This document shows, piece by piece, positions 9,755 to 18,146 of a DNA stretch of 64,000 nt. Each line of letters opens with the position of its first letter. The stretch's first letter is position 1. The stretch is from Rubripirellula amarantea (GTDB taxonomy: Bacteria; Planctomycetota; Planctomycetia; Pirellulales; Pirellulaceae), in assembly GCF_007859865.1 (NCBI RefSeq), contig NZ_SJPI01000001.1:930001-994000 (forward strand), in the 5' to 3' direction. A program made the translations under genes and the position numbers. Below the pieces are notes generated by a model. It was given only the letters and a program-made list of their open reading frames with translations, was not told the DNA's origin and ran no database searches.

Positions 9755-11406
9755 CTTGCATCTCTCATTTGGGGATCCAACGCAGGCAATCCACCTATGA
9801 ACACAGGATCGACAAAGTTTCCGTCGTCCATTGCATCTTGTAAGAAAAGTCCTTCGACCGATTCGTTCTCGGCATAGCCCAAGTCGGACAAGTCGATACC
9901 GACGGCCAAACCACGAAAACGCATGGTTTGCTTTCTTGGAATCGTTTTCAAACGGTTCCAAGAATCAAGTGAATCAGCAACCTCGGTGGTGAAATGAACG
10001 TGGAAGCTTCGAAGCTCCATTGCCTCGGGCGACTCCATGGTCAGATCGTATTTGCGGATGGTGTGAGATCGAAGACCATCACGAAACGCCAGCGGGCTAA
10101 CATGGAAAGCATCACCATCCATCGGGTTGCCAAATGTTTGCAGATCGAAGAAGACCACATCGGCACCAGGTCCATTTCGAACAGGTCGTTCAAAGCCAAT
10201 CGCCATACCCGGAGTCCCACCGGTATCGAGCATTTCAGGATCGCTTGTTAGTGGTTCCACACTTCCGCCCGGGTTGATTGCTCCCGTGACAAGACTGCGA
10301 TCCGAAGCGACTTCCATTCGCGAATCGGGCAACTGCTCACGGCCACACAAAAACGCCACTGATGTTGTTGAATGAAACCAAGTTAATCGCGACGCAATCA
10401 AATCATTGACGTCAATGGTTTCGGACCGTCCACCGCGCTGCACGGTAACACTGGTCAAAAGATCGGCACCGCCATCAACCGTAGTCGCCTGATACGAAAC
10501 CACTCGGTCGGGCAAACGACGCCGATAGCCACTCGCATCAAAAGGAACCGCTACGGTATCAAACGCGCCTTCGGTCGCAAATTTCCCTGCCTGACCATCG
10601 GTCAAACGTTTCTGAGAATCTGCTTCAGGACGACCGAGGGGATAAACGTCCGCCTCACCCTCAATCACATGCACTTCGGTTTCACTCGTTTCGGCCACAC
10701 TGACAGAAAACCGAGTCCCACGATCAACCACTCGTGTCATCGGAGTATCAATGCGAAACCCTTCGGCGCCATCGGGTGCGTGAACCGAGCACCGACCGAC
10801 GTCTAACGCCAAACTTTCATCTGAGGTCACTCGAAATACCGCCGGCCCTTCGAGAATCGCGGATGCCCCCGCGGGGAATGCAACCTCGATCAATCCACCG
10901 GTCAAGACATACTCTCGCCCCACTGAAAGAATCGAATTCACCGGCGGTGGCAGCTCACCAAAAAATCTTGCCTGCGATGCACTCGCCAACCTCACTCGAC
11001 TTGTCGCGGGCGGATCCACGACGGCGACTGGATCATGTGATTGCCAGTAGGAAACGCCCACCAGTAAAACCAATACGGCAGCGGCAGCGAGCAACCACCG
11101 AACGACCGGCAATCGGCGTTCGACGGACACACCCGCACGATCGACGCGTGACATGACACTGCCGACAAACTCGCCGTGGTTGGCCGGCAATTTTGACATC
11201 GTCTGACGTACAAACTCGTTCCGTTGCGTTGAATGCTCTTGCACCGTCAATCCTAGAAGGCGGTGCGTTTGATAGAGGTCAGCCGCCTTCGCTAGCAGTT
11301 CATCGTCGGTGCTCAACAATTCGCGGAGGCTGGCCATGCCGTCGTCATCCAACTCTCCTTCGAGAAAATCGGTCCACAAATCTGCAAAGCGATCTTGTGA
11401 ATTCAC
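9751..11406 (-). CDS. FecR-domain membrane protein, likely partner of the ECF sigma factor
   Basis: This 551-residue protein has a short cytoplasmic N-terminus with an anti-sigma-like helical look (RFADLWTDFLEGELDDDGMASLREL), one membrane helix (about 103-121), a FecR-type domain (about 160-256; GGLIEVAFPAGASAILEGPAVF, DRGTRFSVSV, EVHVIEGEADVY) and a long extracytoplasmic beta-rich region ending in VGIDLSDLGYAENESVEGL. FecR proteins couple an outer signal to an ECF sigma factor. Its GTG start overlaps the sigma gene stop (GTGA) and its stop overlaps the next start (ATGA), so it is coupled on both sides. In this operon it probably controls the sigma factor encoded just upstream; the signal is unknown. 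Confidence 0.88.
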   Translation of the reverse strand: MNSQDRFADLWTDFLEGELDDDGMASLRELLSTDDELLAKAADLYQTHRLLGLTVQEHSTQRNEFVRQTMSKLPANHGEFVGSVMSRVDRAGVSVERRLPVVRWLLAAAAVLVLLVGVSYWQSHDPVAVVDPPATSRVRLASASQARFFGELPPPVNSILSVGREYVLTGGLIEVAFPAGASAILEGPAVFRVTSDESLALDVGRCSVHAPDGAEGFRIDTPMTRVVDRGTRFSVSVAETSETEVHVIEGEADVYPLGRPEADSQKRLTDGQAGKFATEGAFDTVAVPFDASGYRRRLPDRVVSYQATTVDGGADLLTSVTVQRGGRSETIDVNDLIASRLTWFHSTTSVAFLCGREQLPDSRMEVASDRSLVTGAINPGGSVEPLTSDPEMLDTGGTPGMAIGFERPVRNGPGADVVFFDLQTFGNPMDGDAFHVSPLAFRDGLRSHTIRKYDLTMESPEAMELRSFHVHFTTEVADSLDSWNRLKTIPRKQTMRFRGLAVGIDLSDLGYAENESVEGLFLQDAMDDGNFVDPVFIGGLPALDPQMRDAR

Positions 11407-11987
11407 GATGCACCTCCTTCAAGCATTTCCATCCGAGCCTCTACGCACTTTTGCAACTGTTGCCTGATTTTCCAAAGCTGCTTCTTGACTGCCGCAACCG
11501 AACGCCCACTTCGTCGAGACATCTCGTCGAGGGGAATTTCTTCGTCATACCGCCAAGCAACGAAACACCGCGACTGCTCGGCCAGAGCTTCTAGACACTC
11601 GGTCAACGATTCAAACTGGATCGCACAGTGGTCCGGTGGATCGTCACAACGACGATCGAGTTCCCGCCTCAGCAAATCCGGCCCAAATCGAGAGTGATAA
11701 TCAGCGATACGCCGTAACCGTGTTGTTTCAGTTCGCAATTGAAACCGAGCGATCGTGAACAACCATCCAGCGAAATTGGTTCCTAATTCGTACTCTGGCA
11801 ATCGCGTGAATGCGGCAACAAAACTTCGTTGTGCGATCTCGTCGACGTCCACTCCGGGCGGCGCATGGGCTGCAAACCACGCCCGTAGCGGACGCTCAAA
11901 CCGGCGTACGATTCCCTCAAACGCAGACGTTTCGCCGCGTAAAACCCGGGTCAGAAGATCGTCAATGTTTGGATCTGAATCGTTCAT
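11403..11987 (-). CDS. ECF RNA polymerase sigma factor
   Basis: A 194-residue ECF-type sigma factor of the kind common in planctomycetes and verrucomicrobia. Region 2 is visible as FEGIVRRFERPLRAWFAAH through EIAQRSFVAAFTRLPEY and FAGWLFTIARFQLRTETTR; region 4 as FVAWRYDEEIPLDEMSRRSGRSVAAVKKQLWKIRQQL, a helix-turn-helix. It is the first gene of the long minus-strand operon and is followed by a FecR protein with a GTGA overlap, so it probably transcribes its own operon and further targets. ATG at 11987 is preferred; a GTG one codon earlier (11990) is possible. Directing RNA polymerase is established for the family; the regulon is inference. Confidence 0.92.
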   Translation of the reverse strand: MNDSDPNIDDLLTRVLRGETSAFEGIVRRFERPLRAWFAAHAPPGVDVDEIAQRSFVAAFTRLPEYELGTNFAGWLFTIARFQLRTETTRLRRIADYHSRFGPDLLRRELDRRCDDPPDHCAIQFESLTECLEALAEQSRCFVAWRYDEEIPLDEMSRRSGRSVAAVKKQLWKIRQQLQKCVEARMEMLEGGAS

Positions 11988-12466
11988 CACAACATTATGG
12001 CAGAAGATCCCCCCGGGTTACCCCGAACCGATGTTTTCACGCCGAGCAATCTCGCGACAGCGGCAGGCAGTGACATTCTGTTCACATCGCCATCGGCCCG
12101 TACGTGTCACGTTTCATCCGGGACGCTCCGGGTCGAGGTTGATGGACATCATTAACCTTGCCGTAACGCGAAAGAATCGCAGCGGAATCTGCTTCGAGCG
12201 GAAAAGTGAGGTGACATGCAGTGCGGCGGTGCGGATTGTGACGGTCAAGCCGGTAGTGCGATCTAACGAAGGTTTTCCTGGTCCGGGGCGATGTTTCTTT
12301 TTCACCACATCCGTCCGCTACGTTCACCGTGTCCTAGCTTTGATTGAATCCAAGGTGGGATCTCGTTTGGGAAACCAAGCATGATTCGCATCCTTGAATT
12401 CGAATCGCACATTGAATGGTTTCATTTGAGCCGATTGGCTTGGAGAAACGTTCCGGGGACTTCTTG
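11988..12466. other. Divergent intergenic region between the sigma operon and the flagellar operon
   Basis: A stretch of about 480 bp separating the minus-strand sigma gene from plus-strand flbD. It must hold promoters for both operons. I saw no convincing coding sequence: the short minus-strand frames here have no family features, signal or ribosome site. No clear sigma-54 (GG-N10-GC) or sigma-28 promoter could be assigned by eye. Confidence 0.5.
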
Positions 12467-12709
12467 ATGATCAAACTGACACGACTCGACGGCGAGCCAT
12501 TTGTGCTCAACGCTGAACTGATCCGCTATGTAGAGAAGCGGCCAGACACGTTTATCACGTTGACCTCCGGTGATCGCATCGTCGTTGCTGAAACGATGGA
12601 TGACGTCATAGAGAGAGCTGTGCAGTATCAGCAGCACAAGCACTTTATGCCGCCGCCGGTGCGAATGACCGCAAGCTCCGACGCTTCGATCCCCAACGCC
12701 AGCGCCTAG
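12467..12709 (+). CDS. flbD: FlbD/SwrD family flagellar protein
   Basis: An 80-residue protein beginning MIKLTRLDGEPFVLNAELI, the standard start of the FlbD family, continuing IRYVEKRPDTFITLTSGDRIVVAE and VIERAVQYQ. In firmicutes the family member SwrD raises flagellar motor power, and its gene sits next to motor genes as here. The ATG at 12467 follows a GGGGAC ribosome site; the frame stays open 17 codons upstream, but that part has no family match. The last 20 or so residues (proline- and serine-rich) form an unconserved tail. It leads the motA-motB-fliL-fliN-fliO operon. Confidence 0.85.
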   Translation: MIKLTRLDGEPFVLNAELIRYVEKRPDTFITLTSGDRIVVAETMDDVIERAVQYQQHKHFMPPPVRMTASSDASIPNASA

Positions 12710-12765
12710 TAACTTCGCCCTCAACCAAACCTATTTACTGATTTTCGAGTCAGAGACTACACATC

Positions 12766-13527
12766 ATGGATATTGCCAGCCTCATCGGTTTGATTCTCGC
12801 CATCGGCCTGATCATCGGTTCGATCGCGATGGGCAACGCCCCTTTCAGCGCCTTCATTGACATTCCATCTTTCATGGTGGTGGTGGGCGGTGCGTTTGCG
12901 GCTGCGTTAATTTGTTTCCCGATGGGAAGCATCATGAAGTCGCCACTAATCGCGCTGAAGGTATTGCTCAACAAGGGTGAAGATCGTCTGACGATGATCA
13001 AGCAAATTGTTGAACTCGCCGAGACAGCCCGCCGCGATGGATTGTTAGCCCTGGAATCAAAAGTTGGCGACATCCAGAATCCTTTGATCAAGACCGGCAT
13101 TCAAATGGCCGTCGATGGCAGCACTCCTGAAGTGGTCGAAGAAGTTCTGCGAACTGAAGTCGAAGCCATCCAAAAACGACATAAGGAAGGCAAGAGCATC
13201 ATGGACCAACTCGGTCGTTTTGCTCCGGCGTACGGCATGATCGGAACTTTGATGGGTTTGATCATGATGCTTCAAGACATGAGCGATCCGTCGGGTATTG
13301 GTGCGGGTATGGCCGTCGCGTTGATCACCACCCTTTACGGAGCGATCGTCGCGAATGTGTTCTTTAGCCCGTTTGCCGAGAAGCTCGGACTCAATAGCCG
13401 CAACGAGATGGTAAGCCATGAGATTGCGATCCGCGGTGTGATGGCGATTCAGTCTGGCGAAAGCCCTCGTGCGATTGATCAAAAACTACGCACCTTCTTG
13501 CCACCAAAACAACGGGATGCTGAATAG
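12766..13527 (+). CDS. motA: Flagellar motor stator protein MotA
   Basis: A 253-residue MotA/PomA-type stator subunit. Four membrane segments are visible: two at the N-terminus (IASLIGLILAIGLIIGSIAM; IPSFMVVVGGAFAAALICF) and two around residues 150-200 (FAPAYGMIGTLMGLIMML; GMAVALITTLYGAIVANVFF). Between them lies the cytoplasmic loop that contacts FliG (KVLLNKGEDRLTMIKQIVELAETARRDG is its start). The GMIGTLMGL and ALITTLYGAIVAN blocks are family hallmarks. With MotB it forms the ion channel that turns the flagellum. motB starts 2 nt after its stop, so the two are co-translated. Ion specificity cannot be told from this. Confidence 0.95.
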   Translation: MDIASLIGLILAIGLIIGSIAMGNAPFSAFIDIPSFMVVVGGAFAAALICFPMGSIMKSPLIALKVLLNKGEDRLTMIKQIVELAETARRDGLLALESKVGDIQNPLIKTGIQMAVDGSTPEVVEEVLRTEVEAIQKRHKEGKSIMDQLGRFAPAYGMIGTLMGLIMMLQDMSDPSGIGAGMAVALITTLYGAIVANVFFSPFAEKLGLNSRNEMVSHEIAIRGVMAIQSGESPRAIDQKLRTFLPPKQRDAE

Positions 13528-13529
13528 CC

Positions 13530-14297
13530 ATGGACGAAGAAGATGATGTCATTGGAATTCCCGAATGGGTTGTCACCTTTGGTGACATGATGAGCTTGCT
13601 GCTTACGTTCTTCATCATGTTGGTTTCGCTTAGCGAGATCAAAGAAGAAGAAACGTACCAAGCGCTCGTCGATTCGATGCAACGACAGTTCGGATATGCT
13701 CGCACCTTGGATGCTCTTGCTCCCGGTGAACAGAAGCCACGGCAATCAGCTTTCACCACACTTGCGACCACCGGTCGAGCCAAGAAGAAAGACACTGCCA
13801 ACGGTGGTGTTCCGGATAAGGCACCGGTGGGCGAAGAGCCCAAAGTACGAATCGTTCGTCCAGGGCAAATGACCGCCGTGGGTAGCGTCGTGTTTTTCGA
13901 GATCGGCTCGGATGAGCTGACGACATCGGCACGCGGGGTATTGAAGAATTTGGCTGCCCAACTGCGTGGAAAGCCTCAGAAGATCGAAGCCCGTGGTCAC
14001 GTTTCGGCTGAATTCGCTGCTCGCACAGGGAATTCAGATGAAGCGATGCTGTTGGGCGTCAAACGAGCCGCTGCGGTTCGTGAGTACCTCGTGAAGGTAG
14101 AAAAATTGCAAGCAAATCGCTTCCGTATCTCATCGGCTGGCGACAGTGAACCCATGAGCAATGGACAATCGGCGACTCAGAATCCTCGAGTCGAAGTGTT
14201 CATGCTCGATGAAACGGTTGAGGATTTGCTTGGAACAGCCGATGAAAGAGATGCGGCAACGATTGAAATCAGTGATTCCACCAGATCGAATCCTTAA
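13530..14297 (+). CDS. motB: Flagellar motor stator protein MotB
   Basis: A 255-residue MotB. The single membrane helix follows PEWVVTFGDMMSLLLTFF, in which Asp19 is the conserved ion-binding residue of MotB/PomB. The C-terminal part (about 115-235) is an OmpA-like peptidoglycan-binding domain: VVFFEIGSDELTTSARGVL, GVKRAAAVREYL, and ISSAGDSEPMSNGQSATQNPRVEVF. The usual GHTD motif is changed to GHVSAE and the NRRVEI motif to NPRVEV, so the wall-binding surface looks divergent. It is coupled to motA, 2 nt apart, and fliL follows 35 nt later. Confidence 0.94.
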   Translation: MDEEDDVIGIPEWVVTFGDMMSLLLTFFIMLVSLSEIKEEETYQALVDSMQRQFGYARTLDALAPGEQKPRQSAFTTLATTGRAKKKDTANGGVPDKAPVGEEPKVRIVRPGQMTAVGSVVFFEIGSDELTTSARGVLKNLAAQLRGKPQKIEARGHVSAEFAARTGNSDEAMLLGVKRAAAVREYLVKVEKLQANRFRISSAGDSEPMSNGQSATQNPRVEVFMLDETVEDLLGTADERDAATIEISDSTRSNP

Positions 14298-14332
14298 TCC
14301 AATACAAATCCGTTAATAAATACGAAGCTGAA

Positions 14333-14896
14333 ATGGCTGACGAAATCGAAGAAAAGCAAGACGAAACGACCGCTGAACCCGTGGCTCCGCCAACGGGTGG
14401 CGGTGGCCGCACGTTGATAATCGCCTTTGTGGCAGTCGTCGTTTTGATCGAAACCGCAATGTTCTTCTTCCTGGTGCCTAGCGCCGAGGATGTCAGCGCA
14501 CTGGCCGAAGCCAAGCTGATCAAGTCCGTTCAAGAAGTCGACGCGGAAGCGGAAGAACAAGCTTCGGACGAAAATAAGGTCCAAGAATTTCAACTGGGAA
14601 TGTACGGCGAAGTTTTCAGCCCGCACGATACGGAGCGAAACTATCGCGTGGAACTCGATCTCTATGGTCTGATTCGCAAAAAAAATGCGGACAAGATGAA
14701 GCTGGAGTTCACGGACAAAGAAGGACGTCTACGCAACGCAATCCGCCGCAAAATCCGTAATAGCTCGCTCGAGGAGCTCAACGAGAACAATCTTGGACTG
14801 CTCGAACGGCGAATTTTGACGTCGTGCAATCATTTGCTCGAAGAAGACCTGTTGCTTGCGGTCGGCTTTAAGAGCTATCAACTGCTTGAGCAGTAG
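14333..14896 (+). CDS. fliL: Flagellar basal body-associated protein FliL
   Basis: A 187-residue single-pass membrane protein. An acidic cytoplasmic start (MADEIEEKQDETT) and a PPTGGGGR linker lead to one helix (about 27-47: TLIIAFVAVVVLIETAMFFFLV), then a periplasmic domain with the pattern NYRVELDLYG, LRNAIRRKIRNSSLEEL, and LTSCNHLLEEDLLLAVGFKSYQLLEQ. That ending resembles the FliL C-terminus, where an effector helix precedes a beta strand. FliL forms a ring around the stator. Identification rests on topology, this weak pattern and position after motAB; it is likely but less certain than its neighbours. Confidence 0.75.
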   Translation: MADEIEEKQDETTAEPVAPPTGGGGRTLIIAFVAVVVLIETAMFFFLVPSAEDVSALAEAKLIKSVQEVDAEAEEQASDENKVQEFQLGMYGEVFSPHDTERNYRVELDLYGLIRKKNADKMKLEFTDKEGRLRNAIRRKIRNSSLEELNENNLGLLERRILTSCNHLLEEDLLLAVGFKSYQLLEQ

Positions 14897-14914
14897 CGCA
14901 TCATCGCAGATTAG

Positions 14915-14959
14915 GCCGTTGCGCAACGGCGCAAATCAAGCGGTCACGTCTTAGACGTG
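14915..14959. promoter_or_regulatory. Two inverted repeats between fliL and fliN
   Basis: A perfect 16-nt palindrome GCCGTTGCGCAACGGC lies at 14915-14930, and a 6-bp inverted repeat CACGTC-TTA-GACGTG at 14945-14959. They fill the place where fliM normally sits. They could fold as RNA hairpins, mark a transcript end or processing site, or bind a protein. No T-run follows either one. Confidence 0.4.
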
Positions 14960-15070
14960 CAATGGGCGTGAAACACGAAGTCGAGAAGTCGTATCGCTAG
15001 TTGATGCAGCAGCAAATGCCGAGCATCATCGTTGCCGAACTTCATCAAGGTTCCAAGGAAGGAAATCGCA

Positions 15071-15538
15071 GTGGCAGATCCGGAAGACAAACCTCAAAAA
15101 AGTGGCGATGCGGCAGCAACGGCCCAAGACGCGAAGCCAACTGAGAAGCCGAAAGAGAACGTCGACACCGACGATATTGAAAAGCTCTTAGAAGAAGCCT
15201 CTGAAAATCTCGAGCAGGCCGTGGGCCAACCCGCGGGAACGCAGAACCAGCCCAAGCCGTTTCAGCTAGGTGACCTCGCCGGCGATGCAGCGCCAGGTGA
15301 GAATCAGCCGATCGAGTTGCTCAGTGAAGTCGAGATGGACCTTCGCGTCGAACTCGGACGAACCCAGATGCGTCTCGAAGAGGTCTTGCAACTGCGATCC
15401 GGTAGCGTTGTGGCCCTAGATAAACTTGCGGGCGATCCCGTCGACATCTTCGTCAACGGTCGACTCATTGCACGCGGAGAAGTGTTGGTGATGAACGACA
15501 ATTTCTGTATACGAGTAACAGAACTTGTTGGTGCTTGA
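15071..15538 (+). CDS. fliN: Flagellar motor switch protein FliN
   Basis: A 155-residue FliN. The C-terminal 75 residues are a SpoA (C-ring) domain: [53 protein letters not shown], and [10 protein letters not shown]. The first 75 residues are a charged, disordered linker, usual for FliN proteins of this type. The GTG at 15071 is preferred because AAGGAAGG stands about 7 nt before it; an in-frame TTG at 15032 is the other choice. FliN forms the lower C-ring with FliM, binding CheY-type signals and export ATPase partners. fliM is not next to it, which is unusual. Confidence 0.9.
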   Translation: MADPEDKPQKSGDAAATAQDAKPTEKPKENVDTDDIEKLLEEASENLEQAVGQPAGTQNQPKPFQLGDLAGDAAPGENQPIELLSEVEMDLRVELGRTQMRLEEVLQLRSGSVVALDKLAGDPVDIFVNGRLIARGEVLVMNDNFCIRVTELVGA

Positions 15539-15567
15539 CCACTTCTTACAACGAATAGGCCTCTGCG

Positions 15568-16266
15568 ATGCTCTCCCCACGATGCTTCACCTTGTTCATC
15601 TTTGCCTCATGCGTTGCCGTAACCAGCAATGGGCAAGACCAACCTGAAGTAAATCCTTCGGTCTACGGTCGCCGAGCGGTGGTCAGCATATCCGAAGGCC
15701 AAACAAACTCGAACACACTCGTTCAGGCCTCTTACGAGACCGACCCCAGCACACGCGCTTCTAACTTCCCGACACTGAACTCGATGGCCGTCGACGACAC
15801 GGACGAGTCTGGGGACTCATCAGCCGTGCCGGACGCGGACTTTGCTGCACCGATGGTGACGGTCACGTCCTCATTGGCAGTCGTACTCGGTCTTTTCGCC
15901 GCGATGGTTTGGATCACTCGCAAGTACGGGGCCAAGAGTATGGGAAGCCAGATCATTCCCAAGGACGTGCTCTACAGTTTGGGCAGCACTTCGATCGACC
16001 CAAGAACTCGAGTATCGATGCTTCGAGTTGGCGGAAAAATTTTGGTGATCGCACATACGGCCAGTGGGATTGAACCACTTTCCGAGATCACGGACGCAGA
16101 CGAAGTACGCCGACTAACGGCCGCGTGCAGCGGAAAATCCAAACAAGAATTCGCCAGTACGATCGCCTCGATTGAACGCGAGGGCGCCGAAACCGGTTTT
16201 GTCGACGGCATCCGCCCGACTCCAGCTACCCCTCGTCGCCCGGGAAGCCTTTTCGCGACGGCTTAG
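15568..16266 (+). CDS. fliO: Flagellar export component FliO
   Basis: A 232-residue protein with an N-terminal signal-like helix (MLSPRCFTLFIFASCVAVTSNGQ), a long variable stretch, a membrane helix (about 93-111: VTVTSSLAVVLGLFAAMVWITRKYG) and a cytoplasmic domain with VLYSLGSTSIDPRTRVSMLRVGGKILVIAHT. The last block, a helix followed by a (L/S)x(D/P)xRxxxLLRVGxxxLVIG-like strand pattern, is the FliO/MopB signature. FliO assists assembly of the FliPQR export gate. It is 29 nt after fliN. fliPQR do not follow; ABC permeases do, so the flagellar operon ends here. Confidence 0.85.
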   Translation: MLSPRCFTLFIFASCVAVTSNGQDQPEVNPSVYGRRAVVSISEGQTNSNTLVQASYETDPSTRASNFPTLNSMAVDDTDESGDSSAVPDADFAAPMVTVTSSLAVVLGLFAAMVWITRKYGAKSMGSQIIPKDVLYSLGSTSIDPRTRVSMLRVGGKILVIAHTASGIEPLSEITDADEVRRLTAACSGKSKQEFASTIASIEREGAETGFVDGIRPTPATPRRPGSLFATA

Positions 16267-16380
16267 GTTCTCTGGATTCAAGTGGGACAACCACCTTGGC
16301 TCGTCAAAACCAAGGATTGACGATATGAATGGTGCAGTGTTTCGTCCCTGCAACGTTTGTTCGATATTGGTCCAGTCCTC

Positions 16381-17292
16381 GTGAGTCAGCCCGTCGCCTC
16401 GCCCACCGACACGTGCCCGCCAACGATCGCCTTGCAAACGGGCATCCGGCAAAGGCTGCGTGTCTGGGGAATGATTCTCAAAACAGCGCTCGGCGAACGC
16501 TTGGTGTATCGAGGCGATTTCGCCCTGGGAACGCTGATGCGTTTCCTACCGATCATTACTCAAATATTCTTGTGGTACGCGGTTTTCGATTCGATCGGCG
16601 ACGCTGAGGGAGAAAACGCGACCAAGATTGGCGGTGCCGAAAACGGATTCGGATTTCGCGAGATCGTTGCCTACTACTTGCTAACGATGATCGCGCGTGC
16701 GTTCTCAAGCATGCCAGGACTCGCATCGGGAATTGCTCGTGAAATTCGCGAAGGCGAAATCAAGCGTTACCTGATTCAACCGATTGACCTGATCGGCCTG
16801 CTGCTACTGAGCCGCGTGGCTCACAAGATTGCCTACTACGTGGTCGCCGTCGCACCGTTCGCACTGGTGTTCTATCTGTGTCGGGATTACTTCGAACACG
16901 GTTGGCCCGAGCCCCATATCATTGTCGCGTTCATTGGGTCGCTGATCATGGGCTTCCTAATTGGGTTCTTCTTAGAAGCTGCCATCGGCATGATCGGCTT
17001 TTGGTTCTTAGAGGTTTCTTCGCTCCTGTTTGTCTACATGTTGTTCAGCTTCTTTTTGTCGGGGCACATGTTTCCGCTATCGTTGCTGCCCGACAACATC
17101 GAAGCGGTCGTGAACTTTCTGCCACTGAAGTACTTGGCTTACTTTCCAGCCGCCGTGTTCTTGGGAAAGATCCCGGAAGAAGATCTTCCCATGGAAATGG
17201 CCATCGAGGCAGCATGGCTGGCATTCTTCATCATCATTTGCCGCTTCGCCTATTCGCGTGGCGTAAAACGATACAGCGGTTACGGCGGGTAA
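16381..17292 (+). CDS. ABC-2 type transporter permease (1)
   Basis: A roughly 303-residue integral membrane protein of the ABC-2 (DUF990-like) permease family, with six hydrophobic segments including FALGTLMRFLPIITQIFLWYAVF, ALVFYLCRDYF and LAFFIIICRFAYSRGV, and the family block GIAREIREGEIKRYLIQPID before the second loop. Start uncertain: GTG 16381 is used; TTG 16357 and ATG 16471 are in frame, but ATG 16471 would cut into the conserved N-terminal amphipathic helix. It is followed 5 nt later by a second permease, so the two probably form a heterodimeric channel. No ATPase gene is adjacent, so the energising subunit must be encoded elsewhere. Substrate unknown. Confidence 0.85.
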   Translation: MSQPVASPTDTCPPTIALQTGIRQRLRVWGMILKTALGERLVYRGDFALGTLMRFLPIITQIFLWYAVFDSIGDAEGENATKIGGAENGFGFREIVAYYLLTMIARAFSSMPGLASGIAREIREGEIKRYLIQPIDLIGLLLLSRVAHKIAYYVVAVAPFALVFYLCRDYFEHGWPEPHIIVAFIGSLIMGFLIGFFLEAAIGMIGFWFLEVSSLLFVYMLFSFFLSGHMFPLSLLPDNIEAVVNFLPLKYLAYFPAAVFLGKIPEEDLPMEMAIEAAWLAFFIIICRFAYSRGVKRYSGYGG

Positions 17293-17297
17293 AGATC

Positions 17298-18146
17298 ATG
17301 CAACCTTCGTACACAAAAGTGTTTGCCACGTTCGCTCGCAATTCATTGATCCGGGACATGACGTTCCGGACCAACTTCGTGCTGCAGTGCATCAGCAGTC
17401 TCGGTTGGACAGCGATGAACGTAGGCTTCTATCTGATCTTGTTTCAGTACACCAACTCGATCGGACAAGACAGCGGCTGGGACCGCGAAAAGTTTTTCTT
17501 GTTCATCGCAACAACGTGGTTCATCAACTCGCTCGTGCAAGCGTTCTTCATGCCCAATGCGGAAGAGTTCAGCGAGTTGATCCGCACTGGCGGGCTAGAC
17601 TTCGCGTTGCTCAAACCGATCGATACGCAATTCTTAATTTCGTTTCGAAGGATTGATTGGTCGGCATTGGCAAACTTCTTTGCTGGTGGATTGATCGCGG
17701 CCGTCTCGCTCTATCGGTTGGCCACGCGAGAAGTGGATCCCATGGTTCCGTCGTTGGGGTCGCTTGTCCTGTATGTCGTCTTTGTTTTGTGTGGCGTTGC
17801 GATCATGTATAGCCTGATGATCTGCTTAAGCGCAACAAGCATTTGGCTTGGCCGCAATCAAACGCTCTATAACTTTTGGTTTTACATCACCAACTTCAGC
17901 CGCTATCCGATGGAAATGTACAACCACGGATGGGGCTCAGCTCTTTACGGATTCTTTACGTTTGTCGTCCCCGTCTTGGTGGTCGTGAACGTTCCTGCTC
18001 GGCTGATTGCCAAGCCGATTGATCCTCGGACGAATGAAGACTGGTTGCTGGCGGCGTGGGGGCTAGTCGCGACGGTATTGAGCGTCATCGCGAGTCGCTG
18101 GGTCTTTAAGAAGGCACTACTGAGCTATCGCAGTGCGAGTTCGTAA
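17298..18146 (+). CDS. ABC-2 type transporter permease (2)
   Basis: A 282-residue integral membrane protein, relative of its upstream neighbour, with a conserved block AEEFSELIRTGGLDFALLKPID (compare EIREGEIKRYLIQPID upstream) and about six hydrophobic segments, for example LVLYVVFVLCGVAIMYSLMICL. The ATG at 17298 is 5 nt after the stop of the first permease; the frame is open far upstream but that part is its shadow. Together they resemble the paired permeases of DUF990-type exporters. The 3' end overlaps the 3' end of the convergent photolyase fusion gene by 22 bp. Confidence 0.87.
   Translation: MQPSYTKVFATFARNSLIRDMTFRTNFVLQCISSLGWTAMNVGFYLILFQYTNSIGQDSGWDREKFFLFIATTWFINSLVQAFFMPNAEEFSELIRTGGLDFALLKPIDTQFLISFRRIDWSALANFFAGGLIAAVSLYRLATREVDPMVPSLGSLVLYVVFVLCGVAIMYSLMICLSATSIWLGRNQTLYNFWFYITNFSRYPMEMYNHGWGSALYGFFTFVVPVLVVVNVPARLIAKPIDPRTNEDWLLAAWGLVATVLSVIASRWVFKKALLSYRSASS

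Noticed and set aside
9755-9961. Sixty-nine extra codons before the second giant cytochrome-like protein
   Set aside because: They are Arg/Cys-rich shadow sequence of the FecR gene; a signal peptide follows ATG 9754, which overlaps the FecR stop.
16878-17297. Plus-strand extension of the second ABC-2 permease frame upstream of 17298
   Set aside because: It is entirely within the first permease gene in another frame and has no membrane pattern; ATG 17298 gives the proper family start.
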